DNA of 7,102 bases from the NCBI GenBank assembly GCA_903915485.1, contig CAIWTC010000389.1:1-7102 (forward strand), read 5' to 3'. A model generated the notes under the pieces. It was not told where the DNA came from. It worked only from the letters and a program-made list of their open reading frames with translations, and made no database searches. This DNA comes from an uncultured Ignavibacteriales bacterium (GTDB taxonomy: Bacteria > Bacteroidota > Ignavibacteria > Ignavibacteriales > Ignavibacteriaceae). This document shows, piece after piece, positions 1-6,624 of this stretch; the stretch's first letter is position 1; every line of letters starts with the position of its first letter. The translations under genes and the position numbers were made by a program.

Positions 1-41
1 AAACTCTTTCATTAAAGATAAATGAACCAGGAGGAAAGCCC

Positions 42-1595
42 CTAAAGAGATATCCCTAATAGTCCTGCTGCTGAGTCTGCGGATAACTCACCGTCGATAG
101 CGGCTGACATTATCCCACCCGCATAACCAGCGCCTTCACCAACAGGAAACAACCCTTGAACTTGAGTGTGCTGCCGAGTCTCACTGTTCCGCGTTATCCT
201 GACAGGTGAACTTGTTCTTGTCTCCGGCGCTAATAATAACCCGTTTGAATAGCCCTTCATTTTTATTTCAGCCGCCTGCAATGCGTGTTTCAGCGAGGTC
301 GACACACTTTTACTGAATAAATTATTTAGGTTTATGCTCTCCAATCCGGGGATATATGAACTCTCGGGAAGTTCCTTTGATTCAACTCCGTCAATAAAAT
401 CAATGGCCCTCTGTGCGGGTGCTCGTTGTGATGAGGTCATCTGAAAAGCCTTTCCTTCAATACCGGCCTGATACTGCATACCGGCCAACGGACTGTCTTG
501 AAACTCTTTTGACCAATCTTTTTCATCAACAGTTACAACAAAACCGGAGTTAGCAAACCGTGAATTTCGTTTGGAAACCGACATGCCATTTAATACCAGT
601 TCCCCGCCTGCTGTGGATGCTGGAACTACTATCCCCCCCGGACACATACAAAACGAAAACGCTCCCCTGCCCTCTGATTGGCAAGTAAAGCTATACTCTG
701 CCGCCGGAAGATTGTGTGAGTGCTCTTTAGAGCGGTACCTTAATTCATTGATATATTCCTGCGAATGCTCAATACGAAAGCCAACCGCAAAAGGCTTCGG
801 TTCAATGAATAATTTCTTGGTGTTGAATAAATTATAAATGTCTCGTGCGGAATGTCCCGTGGCTAGAATTAATGAACCGCACTCATGTTCTTCAGTATCA
901 TTGATTACAATTGACTGAATTTTATTATCAGCATATTTAATGTCCGTCAACTTTGAATTAAAGTGAATTTCTCCGCCGCACGATATAATAGTCTCTCTTA
1001 TCCTTACAACTATCTTCGGCAATACATTAGAGCCTATATGGGGATGAGCATCTATAAGTATGTCCGCACTGGCACCAAATGAATTTAGAACTCTTAGAAT
1101 CTTTTTAACATCACCTTTTTTTGTTGACCGCGTATATAGTTTGCCATCACTAAATGTACCGGCACCACCTTCACCAAAACAATAATTCGATTCCGGATTT
1201 ACATTATGTTCCTGCATTAGATTACGGATGTCCCGCCGTCTCTCCTGAACAGGTTTTCCCCGTTCAAATATTACCGGCTTTATCCCATGCTCAATCAATC
1301 GAAGCGCTGCAAACATCCCCGCAGGCCCGAACCCAATTATATGCACCACGGGAGCAGTGTCGCTCAAATTCACATACTCAATACGCTTTAACTCCGGCGG
1401 ATTTTCATTAACATAAACATTACAACTTAAACGATATATCGGAACTTTAGGGCGGGCGTCTAATGAGCGCTTTTCAACGCTAACCGCTGTTATTTCTTCC
1501 TTTCTAATTCTGAGTTGATTGGCGCATTCTGATTTAATTCTCAAGTCATTGTGAACCTCATCCTGCCTAAGCACAATTTCTATTGAACTCTTCAA
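42..1595 (-). CDS. FAD-dependent dehydrogenase, COG2509-type (NAD(P)/FAD-dependent oxidoreductase)
   Basis: This is a soluble flavoprotein of the uncharacterised FAD-dependent dehydrogenase family (COG2509); its substrate is unknown. Residues about 1-75 form the family's small N-terminal domain, with a basic SLDAR segment near 44-48. The FAD-binding Rossmann motif IIGFGPAG is at 86-93, and the acidic residue ending the second strand is E111 (VIFERG). Further family-like blocks are CFGEGGAGTFSDGKL (139-153), ATGHSARD (245-252), CMCPGG (316-321), ETRTSSPVRI (458-467) and the C-terminal FAD-contact block PVGEGAGYAGG (484-494). The length of 517 aa is normal for the family. The start is a TTG at 1593-1595. 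It is preferred because the N-terminal beta strand (SIEIVLRQDE) begins directly after it and no in-frame ATG lies upstream. A GAG at 1605-1607 is a weak RBS. It is the last gene of a three-gene minus-strand run, 20 nt after the kinase-like gene. The family assignment is firm; the reaction is not known. Confidence 0.9.
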   Translation of the reverse strand: MKSSIEIVLRQDEVHNDLRIKSECANQLRIRKEEITAVSVEKRSLDARPKVPIYRLSCNVYVNENPPELKRIEYVNLSDTAPVVHIIGFGPAGMFAALRLIEHGIKPVIFERGKPVQERRRDIRNLMQEHNVNPESNYCFGEGGAGTFSDGKLYTRSTKKGDVKKILRVLNSFGASADILIDAHPHIGSNVLPKIVVRIRETIISCGGEIHFNSKLTDIKYADNKIQSIVINDTEEHECGSLILATGHSARDIYNLFNTKKLFIEPKPFAVGFRIEHSQEYINELRYRSKEHSHNLPAAEYSFTCQSEGRGAFSFCMCPGGIVVPASTAGGELVLNGMSVSKRNSRFANSGFVVTVDEKDWSKEFQDSPLAGMQYQAGIEGKAFQMTSSQRAPAQRAIDFIDGVESKELPESSYIPGLESINLNNLFSKSVSTSLKHALQAAEIKMKGYSNGLLLAPETRTSSPVRITRNSETRQHTQVQGLFPVGEGAGYAGGIMSAAIDGELSADSAAGLLGISL

Positions 1596-1615
1596 TTTAC
1601 TTTGCTCATTGTGTG

Positions 1616-4321
1616 TTAATCCGGATTAACATATGGTTCATACTTAGGCTCTTCATCGCCATGTCTTTTCCGAATTGCTGAGGCAATCGTCTTTATTAAA
1701 TATCTTCTATCAATCGGCTTAGCCATAAAACCTGCAAAGCCTGCGGAAAGAATCTTTTCGCGGTCCTTCTCCAAAGCAAATGCGGTCTCAGCTATAAATG
1801 GAATACTTTGATACTCTACAAAAGTACTTTTAATAGCATGCGAAAGGGTAATACCGTTCCATGGTGGCGGGAGGCCAATATCAATTAACACAACATCAAA
1901 GAATATCCCCTGCTCGTACTTGGAATTAATTATTGTAATTGCTTCTTTACCGTTAGCCGCAAGTTCCAATCGCGCAACATTCTTTAGGGTTATCTCCAGC
2001 ATCTTACTGCTTCCTGGGTCATCCTCTATTATAAGAATATAAGGGCGCATATCATTAAGATAAATTACATCAGGCGAAATTGTATAATATACATTCGGCC
2101 CTTTATTTACTGTTTCAGAATTTTTTTCATCAAGCGGAAGCTGTATATATATTGTTGTTCCTTTTGATGCTGAAGAATGAACCACCACTTTACAGTCCAT
2201 GGAGTCCAGCACCCGCTTAATAATAGAGAAGGTAATACTCGTTTCCCGCAGTTGTTCATTCATCGTTAGTGCTGACTCTGAAACAGGGTCAAACAGATGC
2301 TCAATAATATCTTCGGGGATAGAAGGACGGTTATCCTTAAACCTTATATAAACATTATGCTTGATAGAATCATATCCGCAGTCGACAAGGATAGACCCGG
2401 CGCTGCTCATTGCTATGCAATTCTGAATTATCCTGTTCAAAACATCAATCAAATATCTCCTGTCAGCAATGGCAAACACGGTTGTATCACTCAACAAAGA
2501 AACTTTGATTTTTTTCTCTGCCAAACTTTCATTCGCCGAGGTAATTACTTCAGTTAATACAGGTAGAACATCAATTGTTTCATGCTTAGGGGTAATTGCA
2601 GTTAAGACTGCGCTCTCACTGACAATTGGAGCATCCTCAAGCAAATCAAGCAATTTTTTTCCACTTGAAAAAATGTGTTCCGCATATATCAAACTTGCCT
2701 GATCCGGATGGTCTTTCACCTGCTCTTTCAATATATCGGCAAATCCCATTATCTGATTAAGAAATGTCCTGTAATCATGCGCAGTTCCCCGCAGTGGATT
2801 TTCTGAGCTAAATTCTTTTTCAGGAGAACCTTTTTTTATTTCTTCTGCTAACTTGCGTTCTGTTAAATCACTCACCATTCCTATGATTGACAGACCCGAA
2901 GAATGCTGCATTAAAGAAAGCTTACAGTTAGTGAAAACACGATTAATTCCGTTTCGATGAACAAACCTAAACTCAGCAGTATGATTAAGTTCCTCGAAAC
3001 TATTGATTTGCCCAGAAATTTCTAAATATTTTTCTTTCTCATTATCTTCCAAGAGATTTACAAAAGATAAAGAAGTTAATTCATCATTGTCAGAGTATCC
3101 TAGCATTTTTGCGAATACATTATTCACATAAACCACCGAATCGTTCTGCAACACAAAAACGCCTTCCGGTATCTGTTGAATTATAGAGTAATAATCATCG
3201 AATGAATTAACATCGGCCACTTTATCATCTCCGCCGGAAGCCTGCATCATCGTTATGACATAATTCGTAATTTGTTCAACAGGCATCTTCACCAAGAAAA
3301 TTTCTGCGCTGTATCTGTCTTTGAAGATTCCGGAAACTATTGATACCTCGCCGCTCCATCGTCCATTCTCAAATAACTGCTTCTTCATTTCTTGAAACGA
3401 TAATCCATTAAATTTAAGATTAATCACATCTTCAAAATATTTTGCACTCAAAGTTTCAACTGAACTTGCGGCAAGTCGTGCAAAATACTCATTACAGTTT
3501 GCTATTTGGTCATCCAAGTCAAGCATAACAACTGCAAATGGAAGCAAGTTTATTATCTGGTCTCTGCTTTCCAGCATCAACTCAATATTTTTTGATTTAG
3601 TAATATCATTTATTGATACAATTTTTTGTCTGTCATTCAGCAAAATACTTCTTACATGATAACAGATACTACCACCACCTTTAGCGCTCCAAACTTCCTT
3701 CTCAAATTTATTACGCATGGTTATCTCGTATTGAACTTCAAAAGTGTTTTTCTTCTCGAAGAACTGATCCAGTACTTCCTCCAAGCGTCGCCCGACATAA
3801 TCTTTAATGCTTTCAGTCAAAGTCGCCGAGTCTTTCTTAGCAAAAGATTCTACAATATTATCCTGATTTAGAACAAACAAATAATCAGAGATAAAAGCAA
3901 ACTTGTTCAACATCAGATTGTTTAGCCCGCCCGGGTTTCCTTTTGTGGTTTTTGTTTTACCAATTTCATTGTTTACAATTTCAGTCAACGAATCAAGTAA
4001 TATTTCAAAATTCTGAGGGATTGGGTTATGAAGTTGTTTCTTTACAAACCTGATTTTTTTTGATTCGTCAAAAAATATAATATATGGGATTTCACTGCTG
4101 CGTTTTTTAGCAATCGCCAAAATACTTAAGCTTTCGTAACTTGAAAGTTCTTCATTTACAATGATTAAGTGAGGATTAAAATCATCTAATGCCAACACCA
4201 AATCATTCACATGAGATATTTTCTGATATTCAATTTTTCCCGTAAAATTTAACTTTCCCGAAATCACTTCTAAAAGTGAGTCGCCTTCGTCAAAAACCAG
4301 GATTTTAATTTTTTCTGTCAT
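1616..4321 (-). CDS. hybrid PAS sensor kinase-like protein with degenerate ATP site and intact receiver
   Basis: This 901-aa protein has no predicted membrane segment, so it is probably cytoplasmic. Domains in order are: a receiver-like fold at about 5-120 lacking the phospho-acceptor Asp (the strand reads LIIVNEELS); three PAS-like domains at about 140-245, 250-360 and 375-490; a HisKA-like H-box at about 512-560 (AHDYRTFLNQIMGF, H515); a HATPase_c-like region at about 617-730; and a C-terminal receiver at about 761-885. The last receiver has all the key residues: acidic pocket E766/D767/D768, acceptor D814, T846 and K868. The HATPase N-box Asn survives (N634). The G1 box, normally DNGPGI, reads DNRPSI (663-668), and the G2 box, normally GTGLGLSI, reads ETSITFSI (693-700). 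ATP binding is therefore doubtful (inference). It starts 14 nt after the 110-aa gene with an A/G-rich, weak RBS, and is followed 20 nt later by the FAD enzyme. Ligand and partner are unknown. Confidence 0.9.
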   Translation of the reverse strand: MTEKIKILVFDEGDSLLEVISGKLNFTGKIEYQKISHVNDLVLALDDFNPHLIIVNEELSSYESLSILAIAKKRSSEIPYIIFFDESKKIRFVKKQLHNPIPQNFEILLDSLTEIVNNEIGKTKTTKGNPGGLNNLMLNKFAFISDYLFVLNQDNIVESFAKKDSATLTESIKDYVGRRLEEVLDQFFEKKNTFEVQYEITMRNKFEKEVWSAKGGGSICYHVRSILLNDRQKIVSINDITKSKNIELMLESRDQIINLLPFAVVMLDLDDQIANCNEYFARLAASSVETLSAKYFEDVINLKFNGLSFQEMKKQLFENGRWSGEVSIVSGIFKDRYSAEIFLVKMPVEQITNYVITMMQASGGDDKVADVNSFDDYYSIIQQIPEGVFVLQNDSVVYVNNVFAKMLGYSDNDELTSLSFVNLLEDNEKEKYLEISGQINSFEELNHTAEFRFVHRNGINRVFTNCKLSLMQHSSGLSIIGMVSDLTERKLAEEIKKGSPEKEFSSENPLRGTAHDYRTFLNQIMGFADILKEQVKDHPDQASLIYAEHIFSSGKKLLDLLEDAPIVSESAVLTAITPKHETIDVLPVLTEVITSANESLAEKKIKVSLLSDTTVFAIADRRYLIDVLNRIIQNCIAMSSAGSILVDCGYDSIKHNVYIRFKDNRPSIPEDIIEHLFDPVSESALTMNEQLRETSITFSIIKRVLDSMDCKVVVHSSASKGTTIYIQLPLDEKNSETVNKGPNVYYTISPDVIYLNDMRPYILIIEDDPGSSKMLEITLKNVARLELAANGKEAITIINSKYEQGIFFDVVLIDIGLPPPWNGITLSHAIKSTFVEYQSIPFIAETAFALEKDREKILSAGFAGFMAKPIDRRYLIKTIASAIRKRHGDEEPKYEPYVNPD

Positions 4322-4335
4322 TAAATTCTTTTCAA

Positions 4336-4668
4336 TTAAACTTCTGAATATGGTTCAGTTTCCACGGGACTCCAATCAATCCCGTCACACGGCAAGTAAT
4401 TTTCGTTAGGATGCTCATCATGCTTCAAACAAAGGACTGCAGTCTTATCAAAATAACTGCATGAGGTACATAAACTATGCTCAGTTATGTTTTTATTTTC
4501 ATCAATAAACTCACGATACTTCGTTATTGTCGGAAGAATAACTCCTACAACAAAAACAGTTATCGTGAAAAGCCACCATGTCATATAATCAATAGATGAT
4601 TTTATCATCCACGAAAAGGCTATAGCAAGAGCTGTCCGTATTATTGCATGATAAATCGTTTCGCCCAT
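4336..4668 (-). CDS. small membrane protein with four-cysteine C-terminal motif
   Basis: I do not recognise this 110-aa protein. It has two hydrophobic stretches at about 7-23 and 30-48, separated by a short KSSIDYM loop, then a soluble tail. The tail has a C-x2-C-x9-C-x13-C arrangement (C67, C70, C80, C94), with H83 and H86 between the last two cysteines and a CDGIDWSP block right after the last one. The spacing suggests a metal site (zinc or an iron-sulfur cluster); this is inference. The ATG start has only a weak GAAAG-like RBS about 11 nt upstream. The stop lies 14 nt before the kinase-like gene on the same strand, so the two are probably cotranscribed, and the protein may be a membrane partner of that signalling protein. 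The codon pattern and the convincing transmembrane-plus-tail layout make a chance ORF unlikely. Confidence 0.75.
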   Translation of the reverse strand: MGETIYHAIIRTALAIAFSWMIKSSIDYMTWWLFTITVFVVGVILPTITKYREFIDENKNITEHSLCTSCSYFDKTAVLCLKHDEHPNENYLPCDGIDWSPVETEPYSEV

Positions 4669-4708
4669 TAGCTAAAAGTCTTTCTAATAAAAATACATTT
4701 ACCAAACA

Positions 4709-4855
4709 CTATATCGATTTTATAAAAATATTCTGTACTATACAACAATATTTTTTAATCGTATATGGAAACATACTGTAAATTAATGCATTATCCCATA
4801 CTTCCCGATAATATTTTAGCATGTTTCCTTCTATCTTACGAAGCATTCCGAACAC
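4709..4855 (-). CDS. possible 48-aa small protein upstream of the operon
   Basis: This is an ORF starting with GTG at 4853-4855, with a GAGG sequence seven bases upstream (CCTC on the plus strand at 4863-4866). An internal ATG at 4844-4846 is the alternative start. The product begins MFGMLRKIEGNM and is rich in Lys, Ile and Tyr, with a CC pair near residue 37. It has no recognisable domain and no clear membrane helix. It ends 40 nt before the ATG of the 110-aa gene on the same strand, so it could be the first gene or leader ORF of that operon. Against it: the region is AT-rich intergenic DNA, and a similar-length ORF exists on the opposite strand. The spaced SD is the main support. Confidence 0.28.
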   Translation of the reverse strand: MFGMLRKIEGNMLKYYREVWDNALIYSMFPYTIKKYCCIVQNIFIKSI

Positions 4856-4907
4856 AAATTATCCTCAAAATATCAAACCCGCCCGCCGACTCAGTTTAGA
4901 TATTTAT

Positions 4908-4949
4908 CACGCATTATTAAAAATAATTCTCTATTTTTCATGCATTATT
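4908..4949 (+). repeat. pair of CAYGCATTATT direct repeats upstream of UPF0210 gene
   Basis: CACGCATTATT at 4908-4918 and CATGCATTATT at 4939-4949 are direct repeats offset by 31 bp, about three helical turns. The second ends five bases before the GGAG ribosome-binding site of the UPF0210 gene. A third GCATTAT lies at 4788-4794. Position and helical phasing fit an operator, but the AT-rich context makes chance repetition possible. Confidence 0.35.
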
Positions 4950-4962
4950 TAATGGAGTTTTT

Positions 4963-6324
4963 GTGCCTTACGAATTTGGTGAAATATTAGAAACTATCAA
5001 GATGACCGAGGTCGAACATTTTGATATACGAACAGTAACAATGGGTATCAGTCTTCGCGACTGTTCAGACCGCAACATTCATGTTTGCTGTAATAAAATA
5101 TATGACAAGATACTAAAATATGCAGGCAACCATGTTGCTATTGCATCTGATGTAGAAAACAAATATGGGATTGCAATTGCTAATAAAAGAGTCTCTGTAA
5201 CCCCGATTTCCCTTATCGGCGATGGCTTCAGCGTTGAAGAATTTATTAAAATTGCAGAGGTACTCGATAAAGCAGCGGCAGAAATAGGCATTGATTATAT
5301 AGCCGGCTACTCTGCACTTGTTCAAAAGGGTTTCACAAAAGGCGATCTCGCCCTTATATCTTCAATACCATATGCACTTTCCTCAACAAAAAAAGTTTGC
5401 TCAAGCGTTAACATTGGTTCTACCAAAGCAGGAATTAATATTGATGCTATTAATAAAATGGCAAAGGTAATTAAAGAAACTGCTTATCTCACCGCCAAAG
5501 AAGATTCTATTGGCTGTGCAAAACTGGTGGTCTTTTGTAATGCTGTAGAAGATAATCCATTTGTTGCGGGTGCTTTTCACGGCGTATCAGAACCTGAAGT
5601 TACTCTCAATGTTGGAATTAGCGGGCCCGGTGTAGTTTTGGATGCAGTAAAAAGCGTCGGTAACTGCTCTTTTGAACGCCTCGCAGAAACCATAAAGAAA
5701 ACAGTTTTTAAAATTACCCGTGCAGGAGAACTACTAGGTCTGAAAGTAGCCGAATTAAATAATATTCCCTTCGGAATAGTTGATATCTCCCTAGCACCTA
5801 CACCCGCCGAAGGCGACAGCATTGCTGATATATTAAAAGCAATGGGAGTCGAGGATGTCGGCGCACCCGGCACCACTGCAGCGCTCGCGATGCTTAACGA
5901 TTGTGTAAAAAAAGCAGGGCTTATGGCAAGTACATATGTCGGTGGAATGAGCGGAGCCTTCATCCCCGTTAGTGAAGATGCAGGAATGATTCGTGCGGTG
6001 GAAAGAGGAAACTTATCTTTGGAAAAATTAGAAGCAATGACTTCCGTATGTTCTGTTGGATTGGATATGGTTGCAATTCCGGGTGATACCCCCGAGAGTA
6101 CAATTGCAGGCATAATCGCTGATGAAGCAGCTATCGGCGTTATTAACGACAAAACAACTGCCGCAAGACTGATTCCCGCTTACGGCAAAAGTGCCGGCGA
6201 ATATGTGGACTACGGCGGACTCTTAGGTCGCGCCCCAATTATGCCTGTAAGGAATATTTCTTCAGAATTGCTAATGAAACGAGGAGGCCGCTTCCCCGCC
6301 CCTTCACGGAGTTTGACTAATTAG
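4963..6324 (+). CDS. UPF0210 / DUF711 family protein ('PFL family protein')
   Basis: This 453-aa protein matches the UPF0210 (DUF711, 'PFL family') proteins in length and in motifs along the whole sequence: ETIKM and DIRTVTMGISLRDCSD near the N-terminus (10-36), AFHGVSEPEVTLNVGISGPG (204-223), ITRAGELLG (251-259), DISLAPTPAEGDSIADIL (274-291), GAPGTTAAL (300-308), GGMSGAFIPVSEDAGMI (327-343) and GLDMVAIPGDTPESTIAGII (366-385), then YGGLLGRAPIM near the C-terminus. The family is named for fold similarity to pyruvate formate-lyase and anaerobic ribonucleotide reductase. I see no RVxGY-type glycyl-radical motif here, and the biochemical role is unknown. The start is a GTG with GGAG at 4954-4957 and a 5-nt spacer. 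The internal ATG at 5002 would remove the conserved ETIKM segment, so GTG is preferred. It is monocistronic in this window and ends 5 nt from the stop of a convergent small gene. The ACT-domain partner often found beside this family is not in the window. Confidence 0.95.
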   Translation: MPYEFGEILETIKMTEVEHFDIRTVTMGISLRDCSDRNIHVCCNKIYDKILKYAGNHVAIASDVENKYGIAIANKRVSVTPISLIGDGFSVEEFIKIAEVLDKAAAEIGIDYIAGYSALVQKGFTKGDLALISSIPYALSSTKKVCSSVNIGSTKAGINIDAINKMAKVIKETAYLTAKEDSIGCAKLVVFCNAVEDNPFVAGAFHGVSEPEVTLNVGISGPGVVLDAVKSVGNCSFERLAETIKKTVFKITRAGELLGLKVAELNNIPFGIVDISLAPTPAEGDSIADILKAMGVEDVGAPGTTAALAMLNDCVKKAGLMASTYVGGMSGAFIPVSEDAGMIRAVERGNLSLEKLEAMTSVCSVGLDMVAIPGDTPESTIAGIIADEAAIGVINDKTTAARLIPAYGKSAGEYVDYGGLLGRAPIMPVRNISSELLMKRGGRFPAPSRSLTN

Positions 6325-6329
6325 CCGCT

Positions 6330-6473
6330 CTAAATAAATAAAACTAGTAAAATAAATAATATTGTTGCCGAAAGCCAAAAAGCAAGCTTTTTAATATTTT
6401 CGGCATCCCCTTCTTTTGCATCACCCAAAATTGGGAAAGCGTTATTTTTTGTTGTTTGTGATTTCATATCCAT
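6330..6473 (-). CDS. 47-aa single-helix membrane protein (small-protein array, gene 1)
   Basis: This short ORF starts at ATG 6471-6473, or at the second in-frame ATG 6465-6467, and ends at TAG 6330-6332. The product begins MDMKSQTTKNNAFPILGD and continues with an acidic/basic linker (AKEGDAENIKKL). It ends in a hydrophobic helix at about residues 30-47 that runs to the C-terminus (ATILFILLVLFI). The likely topology is N-terminus inside, with the tail in the membrane. There is no strong SD. It is read toward the UPF0210 gene and stops 5 nt from that gene's stop. A 57-nt structured RNA element ends 80 nt upstream of its start, the same arrangement as for the 65-aa gene. The function is not recognised. 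The clear soluble-to-membrane transition supports a real protein. Confidence 0.6.
   Translation of the reverse strand: MDMKSQTTKNNAFPILGDAKEGDAENIKKLAFWLSATILFILLVLFI
6367..6404. other. nested inverted repeat inside the 47-aa gene
   Basis: GCCGAAA (6367-6373) pairs with TTTCGGC (6398-6404). Nested inside, AAAAAGC (6377-6383) pairs with GCTTTTT (6386-6392) around a two-base loop. The site lies 43 bp past the stop of the plus-strand UPF0210 gene and within the coding region of the 47-aa gene. The A-run/T-run flanks of the inner stem could make it a weak bidirectional terminator for the convergent genes. No long T-tract follows the outer stem, so this is uncertain. Confidence 0.35.
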
Positions 6474-6553
6474 ATCATTTTAATTAGTTGATTCAATATC
6501 TAAAATAATTAAAAGATAATCTTTGATGTATCTCACATCCTGTATAAAAAAGA

Positions 6554-6610
6554 ACGGCAGCACCCTTCCCAAGGGAAGAATACTACCGCGCGTTGGCTTT
6601 TATGGGCAAA
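6554..6610 (-). promoter_or_regulatory. 57-nt structured leader RNA element, copy 1
   Basis: Read on the minus strand, the element is an invariant block TTTGCCCATAAAAGCCAA, two variable bases, then CGCGGTAGT leading into a hairpin. The stem pairs 6554-6568 with 6575-6589 (15 bp, including G-U pairs; a further C-G can close the loop). A T-rich run (TTCTTTTTTAT) follows directly, so this copy could act as a terminator or attenuator. It lies 14 nt after the stop of the 65-aa gene and 80 nt before the start of the 47-aa gene. Copy 2 shares 43 of 57 positions with the same length and spacing. I do not recognise it as a known riboswitch or ribozyme class. Confidence 0.75.
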
Positions 6611-6624
6611 AGCTGTTTATTTAA

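Larger units (their letters stand above)
4669..4962. promoter_or_regulatory. divergent intergenic control region
   Basis: About 290 bp of very AT-rich DNA separates the minus-strand operon from the plus-strand UPF0210 gene and must hold promoters for both directions. I cannot place either promoter with confidence: no clean sigma-70 -35/-10 pair and no exact Bacteroidota-type TAnnTTTG box stands out. A short GC-rich patch (CCCGCCCGCCGAC, 4878-4890) interrupts the AT-rich stretch. The region also holds the CAYGCATTATT direct repeats and the doubtful 48-aa ORF listed separately. Confidence 0.5.

Noticed and set aside
1..41. Possible terminator or AGGAGG-led gene at the left edge
   Set aside because: GGAGGAAAG on the plus strand has no start codon at suitable spacing, and no convincing stem-loop plus T-run follows the FAD gene stop within the 41 bases visible.
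571..1411. Plus-strand open frames of 85-88 codons within the FAD gene
   Set aside because: Both lie antisense to conserved FAD-dehydrogenase motifs and have no RBS or recognisable features.
4878..4890. GC-rich patch CCCGCCCGCCGAC as a regulatory site or hairpin
   Set aside because: There is no complementary arm nearby and it is not repeated in the window; nothing supports a function.
4765..4899. 44-codon plus-strand ORF beginning METYCKLMH in the intergenic region
   Set aside because: It has no SD and overlaps the minus-strand 48-aa candidate, which has one. It is probably chance.
5577..6152. 191-codon open frame on the minus strand
   Set aside because: It is antisense to the conserved core of the UPF0210 gene; its composition (Ser/Pro/Ile rich, no domain) is that of a shadow frame.
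6593..6610. Sigma-54-type promoter in TTGGCTTTTATGGGCAAA
   Set aside because: The GG to GC spacing is nine bases rather than ten, and the flanking consensus (TGGCAC, TTGC) is absent.
6554..6610. GEMM (cyclic-di-GMP) riboswitch suggested by GGGCAAA on the plus strand
   Set aside because: The GACGCAAAGCC and GGUAGGUAGCGGG segments of that class are missing, and covariation indicates the minus strand is the RNA strand.
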